Shown here: in pieces, positions 1 through 4,575 of the stretch
Numbering within the stretch: position 1 is the stretch's first letter
Layout of the letters: the number at the start of each line of letters is the position of its first letter
Source: Marinospirillum sp.
GTDB lineage: Bacteria > Pseudomonadota > Gammaproteobacteria > Pseudomonadales > Halomonadaceae
NCBI GenBank assembly: GCA_007119985.1
Contig: SKOQ01000006.1
Span: 1-5,745, forward strand
Reading direction: 5' to 3'
Length of the DNA: 5,745 nucleotides
Program-made: the position numbers and the translations under genes
The notes under the pieces: generated by a model
What the model saw: only the letters and a program-made list of their open reading frames with translations
The model's database searches: none
What the model was told of the DNA's origin: nothing

Positions 1-518
1 CGATTAAACCCCAACAGGTGATCAGAGACTTGATCCAGCAGATTATTATAAAAAAGGTAGGAGGCCATCTCAGCTTCACGATGACTATGCTCCACCAAAC
101 GCTCTAGATACTGACTCTGCTGATTCAGCTGGCGACCAAGACACACCCGCTCAGCCAAGGAACGGGCTTTTAAAAGCAGATGAGAAGGCAGCACTGGCTT
201 ATGCAGTACATCATCGATCCCTAAAAAAGTGCAACGCAAATAAAGGGCTTCATCCGGCTGAGCTTGCGTGAGCAGTAAGGTAGGAATGCGGCCAAAAGCG
301 GGATGATGCGGCAAGGAGGTGAGCAGATCACCTAACTGCGCATCTTCTAGCACCTGATCAATAATCAGTAGATCGGCTGTTTCCTGCTTGAGCAGCATCC
401 CAACCTGCGACCAGTCTCCTGTGCGCAAAGCAAAGTGAGGGGTCAGCGCGCGCAGATAGTCAGGATTCGGCTGCTGTGTGATCACAAGAACCGAGTAAAC
501 GAGATCCGAATCAGTCAT
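1..518 (-). CDS. Response-regulator-like protein with degenerate receiver domain, 3'-truncated; possible HsbR/RsbU-type phosphatase
   Basis: Reading from ATG 518-516, the frame stays open to the window edge, giving 172 residues without a stop; the C-terminus lies outside. Residues 7-125 follow a CheY-like receiver fold. Strand 1 is VYSVLVI, strand 3 ends in LLIID with Asp54 at the phospho-acceptor site, strand 4 is IPTLLLT with the conserved Thr84, and the strand-5 Lys-Pro is present (Lys107-Pro108). The acidic pair after strand 1, which binds Mg2+ in active receivers, is replaced by Thr14-Gln15, so phosphorylation may be lost or altered. Residues 128-172 form a polar helical linker (EAEMASYLFYNNLLDQ) like those joining receivers to PP2C/SpoIIE phosphatase domains. 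That domain is not visible, so the phosphatase call is inferred from the linker and the adjacent STAS gene. The ATG overlaps the STAS stop by 8 nt, implying translational coupling. A stand-alone receiver or another output domain remains possible. Confidence 0.68.
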   Translation of the reverse strand, partial: MTDSDLVYSVLVITQQPNPDYLRALTPHFALRTGDWSQVGMLLKQETADLLIIDQVLEDAQLGDLLTSLPHHPAFGRIPTLLLTQAQPDEALYLRCTFLGIDDVLHKPVLPSHLLLKARSLAERVCLGRQLNQQSQYLERLVEHSHREAEMASYLFYNNLLDQVSDHLLGFN

Positions 519-795
519 GAATTTCAATAAACTGGTCAATATTGGCGACCTTGAGAATATCCTTGGCCGTACCATGAGCATGCTGAATGACGACCTTACG
601 CTGGACGGCCTTGGCTTTTTTCTGCAGATAAATCACCATGCCTAAGGCCGCACTATCCAGATAATGCACAGTTGAAAAATCCAAAGCGATGACGGTCACC
701 TCAGGATCTTTTAAAAGCTGGTCTGTTTGGGCGTTAAAATGCTTATGACAGGAGAAATCAAACTTCTCGGGTACACGCAATACTTTTTGTGTCAT
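511..795 (-). CDS. STAS-domain protein, anti-sigma-factor-antagonist-like (HsbA-type)
   Basis: A complete 94-residue protein, the usual size for a single STAS domain of the SpoIIAA/RsbV/HsbA family. The N-terminal PEKFDFSCHKHFN resembles the 'FDFSCH' opening of Pseudomonas HsbA-like proteins (from memory). The central VIALDFSTVHYLDSAALG matches the STAS core strand plus the loop holding the regulatory serine, here Ser48 in D-S-A-A-L-G (DSSGLG in SpoIIAA). In this family the unphosphorylated form binds a partner such as an anti-sigma kinase, and phosphorylation of the serine blocks binding. The start ATG 795-793 lies 18 nt after the preceding stop, with a modest GAGAGAA ribosome site. The 3' end overlaps the next gene by 8 nt, so its partner is probably that receiver-like protein. 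The domain call is firm. The partner and pathway are inferred. It could instead be a CheW-independent adaptor for the chemosensory array. Confidence 0.9.
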   Translation of the reverse strand: MTQKVLRVPEKFDFSCHKHFNAQTDQLLKDPEVTVIALDFSTVHYLDSAALGMVIYLQKKAKAVQRKVVIQHAHGTAKDILKVANIDQFIEIHD

Positions 796-813
796 GAGGT
801 TCTCTCGCAGAAT

Positions 814-2004
814 TTAAAAAAGGTCAATATCGCCGCTGCTCATTGAGCTACTGGATACAGGGTTAGACTTACGCTCTTCTCGCGCACGGCTAAAACTCTC
901 AACACTCTGGCGCAATGCCTCATGGAAGCGATGTGGATCATCTGCACCCTGTCTTAAAGCCTCAACCAACAACAAAAGATGCTGCTGCTCAGCGACAGTA
1001 TGCTGTATCGTTTGGGAACTCATATCCTCAAATTGCATCGCTCGCATGGCATCATACAAGGCACTTTCTAAGCCTTGTGAAAGCTGCTCTAACTCTTGTG
1101 TGACCAGCTGATCACTTTGTGATTTCGCCATCAACAGCTGTATAGCGCCTTCGACTTCCTTCTTGGCATGCAGAATAAAGCTCATATCCTGCGAGGCAAT
1201 TTTGCCGACATCCTTCACCAAGGTTTCAATGCGCCGATTCATGGCATTGAGATTATCTTGTATGGTGCGACTAAACTCTGAAGAACGCCCCGAGAGCGTA
1301 CGTACCTCATCAGCCACTACAGCAAATCCACGCCCATGTTCCCCCGCACGCGCGGCTTCGATCGCTGCATTCAAAGCCAGAAGATTGGTTTGCTCGGCAA
1401 TATTATCGATATCATCTAAAGCACGCATCAGTTCAGGCATGCCTTCGGATAACTCAGAGACACGATCGAGCATCTCCATCAAATCAGCACTGGTCTGCAC
1501 CGAGCTTTCAACAAAGTTATTCAGTGTTTTCATAGTGTCTTCAGCAAAGTTACTCATTTGCTTGTGCGCTGAGTTCATCGCTGCGTCATCATGCTGCTGC
1601 GTGCTACCGCTTCCATACAGAAGGCTTTGGACAAGGTTTTGCTGCTGGTCTAGATCCGATTTTAAAGCCTGAAAAGCCTGGCTCAGCGTCGTCAGCGCAT
1701 CCGTTTGCATCGATTGCAAAGCGTCCATATCATGCAAAGATTCTTTAACGACTTCTGAGATAGTCTGACCGACTTGATGGTAATCCTCTTGCAAATCAAC
1801 CTCTGAAATGCCGATCACCTGTTTTTCAGCTATCTTGTGCGTTTTCTGTTCTTCTTGGGCGCAAGAGAGGGCTTGCCCAAAGACACCACCAGCCAGCAAG
1901 CCCAAAAGAGCCATCAACCAGCCAGACGTCTGCTGCCAGCCCAGCCACACCAGCAAGATCAATAGTCCAGTAGCGAGCCCGAGTAAGAGTTTATTGACTT
2001 TCAT
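814..2004 (-). CDS. Short membrane-anchored MCP-like protein with a CheZ-like DxxxQ motif
   Basis: A 396-residue protein. Residues 5-21 and 27-44 are two hydrophobic helices separated by a five-residue loop (QQTSG), so it is a membrane hairpin with essentially no periplasmic domain. No HAMP domain is visible. Residues 60-190 are polar helix. Residues 199-250 are the conserved MCP signalling tip (IAEQTNLLALNAAIEAARAG, then EHGRGFAVVADEVRTL), which in the family binds CheA/CheW. Typical methylation pairs are not obvious. Residues 325-333 read FEDMSSQTI, resembling the CheZ phosphatase motif (F-Q-D-L-T-G-Q-V-I in E. coli), with Asp327 and Gln331 at the catalytic positions. After a basic and then serine-rich tail the protein ends GDIDLF, not a CheR/CheB tether. 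It starts 15 nt after cheB behind a good AAGGAA site. The MCP-like call is firm. A CheY-P phosphatase role is inference. Confidence 0.9.
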   Translation of the reverse strand: MKVNKLLLGLATGLLILLVWLGWQQTSGWLMALLGLLAGGVFGQALSCAQEEQKTHKIAEKQVIGISEVDLQEDYHQVGQTISEVVKESLHDMDALQSMQTDALTTLSQAFQALKSDLDQQQNLVQSLLYGSGSTQQHDDAAMNSAHKQMSNFAEDTMKTLNNFVESSVQTSADLMEMLDRVSELSEGMPELMRALDDIDNIAEQTNLLALNAAIEAARAGEHGRGFAVVADEVRTLSGRSSEFSRTIQDNLNAMNRRIETLVKDVGKIASQDMSFILHAKKEVEGAIQLLMAKSQSDQLVTQELEQLSQGLESALYDAMRAMQFEDMSSQTIQHTVAEQQHLLLLVEALRQGADDPHRFHEALRQSVESFSRAREERKSNPVSSSSMSSGDIDLF

Positions 2005-2009
2005 ATCCG

Positions 2010-2015
2010 TTCCTT
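2010..2015 (-). promoter_or_regulatory. Ribosome binding site of the short MCP-like gene
   Basis: The minus strand reads AAGGAA followed by CGGAT and then ATG, a strong Shine-Dalgarno match with 5 nt spacing. It lies in the 15-nt gap after the cheB stop codon and supports the start at 2004. Confidence 0.75.
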
Positions 2016-2019
2016 CTAT

Positions 2020-3078
2020 TTACACTCGGTTGATTCTTTGTCCAACCCGCTCGATGACTGCTGTAGCTAGCTGGTTTAAAGGCAAAATGCGTTCTACACC
2101 ACCGATTGCGATGGCCTCTTTAGGCATGCCAAAAACAATACAAGTGTTTTCATCCTGAGCTAGAGTATAGGCACCCGCTCGATGCATTTGCAAAAGTCCT
2201 TGTGCGCCATCGCGGCCCATGCCTGTCATAATGACGCCAATGGCATTTTGACCCACCACCTGGGCCGCTGAATCAAACAGCACATCTACTGAAGGTCGGT
2301 GCCGATTCACCAAAGGGGCGTCACTCAAGCAGGCCATATAGTTCGCGCCGCTACGCTGAATCGACAGATGCTGGTTCCCTGGAGCGATATAGACATGCCC
2401 TGGCAGCACCCGCTCACGATGTTCCGCTTCTTTCACTCGCAAAGAACACAAGCCATCCAGGCGTTCTGCAAAGGTGCGGGTAAAGTTTTCAGGCATATGC
2501 TGAGTAATCAAAATGCCTGGCATATCCGCTGGCAAATCGATCAAAAATTCTTTGATTGCTTCTGTTCCCCCAGTTGAAGCGCCCACAAAAATCAACTGCT
2601 CCGTTGAGCGGTAACCTAACTGGGGTCGTGGCCGAGCGATCGGCGCTTTCTGATGCTTCGAGGCCACCTTGGCTTGGGCACAGATACGAATTTTCTCGGC
2701 GATCTGCTCTGCATAGGCGGTCAGACCTGAGGCAATATCTATTTTTGGCTTGGCAATATAATCGACCGCTCCGAGTTCTAAGGCTCTGAGTGTCACTTCT
2801 GAACCCTGTTCGGTGAGAGATGACACCATCAACACAGGCATCGGCCGCAAACGCATCAGCCGTTCTAAGAAATCCAATCCATCCATGCGTGGCATTTCGA
2901 CATCCAAGGTCAATACATCTGGGTTGTGGCGTTTAATTAACTCACGAGCCACCAGAGGATCTGGCGCGGTATCCACGACACACAGATCAGGCTGATCGTT
3001 AATAATTTTAGTGAGTAGCTGGCGAATCAAGGCCGAATCATCCACGACGAGGACGCGCGTTTTATTTTGGGTTTTCAT
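2020..3078 (-). CDS. cheB: CheB, protein-glutamate methylesterase / glutamine deamidase
   Basis: A full-length 352-residue CheB that hydrolyses receptor methyl esters and deamidates receptor glutamines in the cytoplasm during adaptation. Residues 8-111 are an intact receiver: acidic pair Asp13-Asp14, phospho-acceptor Asp59 in LTLDVEMP, Ser86-Ser87, and Lys110-Pro111. Residues 112-158 are a basic, Ala/Gln-rich linker. Residues 161-345 are the methylesterase domain with the catalytic triad Ser168 (GASTGG), His194 (TQHMP) and Asp290 (TGMGRDG), plus the family motifs YIAPGNQHL and NRHRPSVDVLF. All key residues are present, so it should be active and controlled by phosphorylation from CheA. Its ATG overlaps the cheD stop in an ATGA arrangement, indicating translational coupling, and no strong independent ribosome site is seen. 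Length and organisation are standard. Confidence 0.98.
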   Translation of the reverse strand: MKTQNKTRVLVVDDSALIRQLLTKIINDQPDLCVVDTAPDPLVARELIKRHNPDVLTLDVEMPRMDGLDFLERLMRLRPMPVLMVSSLTEQGSEVTLRALELGAVDYIAKPKIDIASGLTAYAEQIAEKIRICAQAKVASKHQKAPIARPRPQLGYRSTEQLIFVGASTGGTEAIKEFLIDLPADMPGILITQHMPENFTRTFAERLDGLCSLRVKEAEHRERVLPGHVYIAPGNQHLSIQRSGANYMACLSDAPLVNRHRPSVDVLFDSAAQVVGQNAIGVIMTGMGRDGAQGLLQMHRAGAYTLAQDENTCIVFGMPKEAIAIGGVERILPLNQLATAVIERVGQRINRV

Positions 3079-3695
3079 TCGCTAAACAACTCTATATTCC
3101 CTGAAATATGGACCTGGAGCAATTGCTCGCAATAGGCGGCTTCTCGCTCAAAAATTGTATTATTATTCAATCTCTTCAGTTTTTTCACCAGCACTCGCCC
3201 GGTCAGGGGGAAAAAATAGACCTTTTGCGGGTAAGGCCCCAACAGACTTTGACTGACCAGTGGGATCTGCTCCGCCTCTAAATAACTGCGCATAAAGTCA
3301 ACATTCCGCTGCCCGATCATCTGGCTATCTGGGGCTGCCAGCACATCACCACCGCCAAAAGCCTTGGCCTCCAAGCGCTCACGTACAGCCCCCCGCTTGA
3401 TCAGCTGGTTCACAAGGATCTCCAAGGCATAACCACCATAGACCAAACCTTGATCGATCAACTTAGGTGCCCCGAAATCCAGTGGGCACATAAAATGAGT
3501 CATACCACCAACTTGGAGCACAGGATCACGTAAGCAAAGGGCGACACAGCTCCCCAGTACGGTCACCAGCACCTTATCTTGTCCGGTAACATAATATTGA
3601 CCGGGCAAGAGTTTAACGGCGAGCTGATCAAAATAAGGGTCATGATAGGTGGTCGGAGTGAGGGCCTGAGCCTGGCCTTCTTGCTGTCCATCCAC
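3075..3695 (-). CDS. cheD: CheD, chemoreceptor glutamine deamidase
   Basis: CheD converts specific receptor glutamines to glutamates and in some species also docks to CheC to stimulate CheY-P removal. I place the start at GTG 3695-3693, giving 206 residues. It sits 13 nt after the cheR stop with GGAG 7 nt upstream. The in-frame ATG at 3800 would add 35 residues overlapping cheR by 92 nt, and those residues do not look like CheD. The family core starts at Tyr17 (YHDPYFD) with VKLLPGQYYVTGQDKVLVTV. The active-site region shows LGSC with nucleophile Cys50, then GGMTHF with His67, 17 residues apart as in Thermotoga CheD. Thr45 is the likely third residue, offset by one position from the Thermotoga Thr. 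AFGGGDVL and the later NVDFMRSYL are also family-like. Its stop overlaps the cheB start. No cheC is visible here. Confidence 0.95.
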   Translation of the reverse strand: MDGQQEGQAQALTPTTYHDPYFDQLAVKLLPGQYYVTGQDKVLVTVLGSCVALCLRDPVLQVGGMTHFMCPLDFGAPKLIDQGLVYGGYALEILVNQLIKRGAVRERLEAKAFGGGDVLAAPDSQMIGQRNVDFMRSYLEAEQIPLVSQSLLGPYPQKVYFFPLTGRVLVKKLKRLNNNTIFEREAAYCEQLLQVHISGNIELFSE

Positions 3696-3702
3696 ATGCT
3701 CG

Positions 3703-3706
3703 CTCC
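3703..3706 (-). promoter_or_regulatory. Ribosome binding site deciding the cheD start
   Basis: The minus strand carries GGAG, then CGAGCAT, then GTG, all immediately after the cheR TAG stop. The 7-nt spacing is ideal and favours a GTG start at 3695 over the longer ATG-initiated frame from 3800 that would sit inside cheR. Confidence 0.7.
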
Positions 3707-3708
3707 AG

Positions 3709-4548
3709 CTAGGGTGTTGCGCGAACGGGCGCAAACACAGTTTTTCCCTTGAGTTTGAACAGGTCAGCCGCATGCTGAAAGCTTTCTGAGTGCCCAGCAT
3801 AGAGCAAGCCCTGTTCGGTCAAGAGCGGATGAAAGCGCTGCAAGACCTGATATTGGGTCGGCTTATCAAAGTAAATCATGACGTTACGGCAGAAGATCGC
3901 ATCGTAAGGTCCCTTAACAGGCCACTGAGGTGCTAATAGATTCAGCGTGTTAAATTGCACCAACTGCGCCAACTGCTCACGCACCTTGACCTTACCCAGG
4001 CGCGACCCCTTACCCTTCACAAAAAAAGTCTTGATCCGCTCTTTCTCGAGCTTACTAATGCGATCGGCCTCATAAATACCTTGCTGAGCATGGCGCAGCA
4101 CCTGCGTATCAACATCCGTAGCCAGAATTTTCACCGGAGGTGTCCAGCTCCCAAAAGCTTCGACTGCAGTCATCGCCAATGAATAGGCTTCCTCACCTGT
4201 GGAGCAAGCACTCGACCAGATATGAATGGGTCGCTTCAAACCGACAGCAGCCAACTGTTGTAGCTGCTCACTGAGCAGCTCAAAGTGATGGGCTTCACGG
4301 AAAAAAGAGGTCAGATTGGTGGTCAAGGCATTAATAAAGTCCTGTGCCTCATGCTCCTCCTGCTCCAAATAGTGCAGGTATTCTTCAAAACGGGTTAAAC
4401 CCAAACTACGCAAACGACGTGCGATACGGCTGTAGACCATATCGCGCTTGCGTGGACTTAAGAAAATACCGGCTCGCTTATGAGCTAGAATGCGAATCCG
4501 ATCAAAATCCTTATCTGTAAAATCAAACTCGCGTTGTTTCTCTGTCAC
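3709..4548 (-). CDS. cheR: CheR, SAM-dependent chemoreceptor glutamate methyltransferase
   Basis: A complete 279-residue CheR, normal in length, that methylates receptor glutamates using S-adenosylmethionine. Residues 8-90 form the N-terminal helical domain, basic around RKRDMVYSRIARRLRSLG, ending in the family motif NLTSFFRE (78-85). The SAM-binding motif I is WSSACSTGEEAYSL (111-124), with ATDVD at 143-147, FCRNVMIYF at 219-227 and GHSES at 252-256. The beta-subdomain (about 175-198, VKGKGSRLGKVKVREQL) aligns without gaps to my memory of the E. coli segment. That is the form that binds the receptor C-terminal pentapeptide, and the upstream receptor ends in EWEEF. The start is GTG 4548-4546, 27 nt after that receptor's stop, with a weak GAGAG ribosome site. 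Inside the operon, cheD follows after 13 nt. Confidence 0.98.
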   Translation of the reverse strand: MTEKQREFDFTDKDFDRIRILAHKRAGIFLSPRKRDMVYSRIARRLRSLGLTRFEEYLHYLEQEEHEAQDFINALTTNLTSFFREAHHFELLSEQLQQLAAVGLKRPIHIWSSACSTGEEAYSLAMTAVEAFGSWTPPVKILATDVDTQVLRHAQQGIYEADRISKLEKERIKTFFVKGKGSRLGKVKVREQLAQLVQFNTLNLLAPQWPVKGPYDAIFCRNVMIYFDKPTQYQVLQRFHPLLTEQGLLYAGHSESFQHAADLFKLKGKTVFAPVRATP

Positions 4549-4575
4549 GACTCTCTCACTCTTGATCTCGCTACT

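Noticed and set aside
1300..1400. Possible DNA repeat between the two MCP genes (compare 5110-5210)
   Set aside because: The similarity reflects the universally conserved MCP tip at protein level, and codon choice differs between the copies. It is not evidence of recent duplication or a mobile repeat.
1163..1672. Plus-strand open frame of 169 codons
   Set aside because: It lies wholly antisense to the short MCP-like gene, is Ser/Ala/Arg-rich with no recognisable domain, and mirrors the conserved signalling-tip codons. It is a shadow frame.
1808..2158. Plus-strand open frame of 116 codons spanning the MCP-like/cheB junction
   Set aside because: It crosses two well-supported minus-strand genes, has no domain signal, and no ribosome site was evident.
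2299..2995. Three plus-strand open frames opposite cheB
   Set aside because: CheB is full length with an intact catalytic triad. The antisense frames show no family features.
4549..4575. Possible internal promoter or terminator between the MCP and cheR
   Set aside because: The largest gap is only 27 nt, with no inverted repeat followed by a T run and no -35/-10 pair. It holds little beyond a weak ribosome site.
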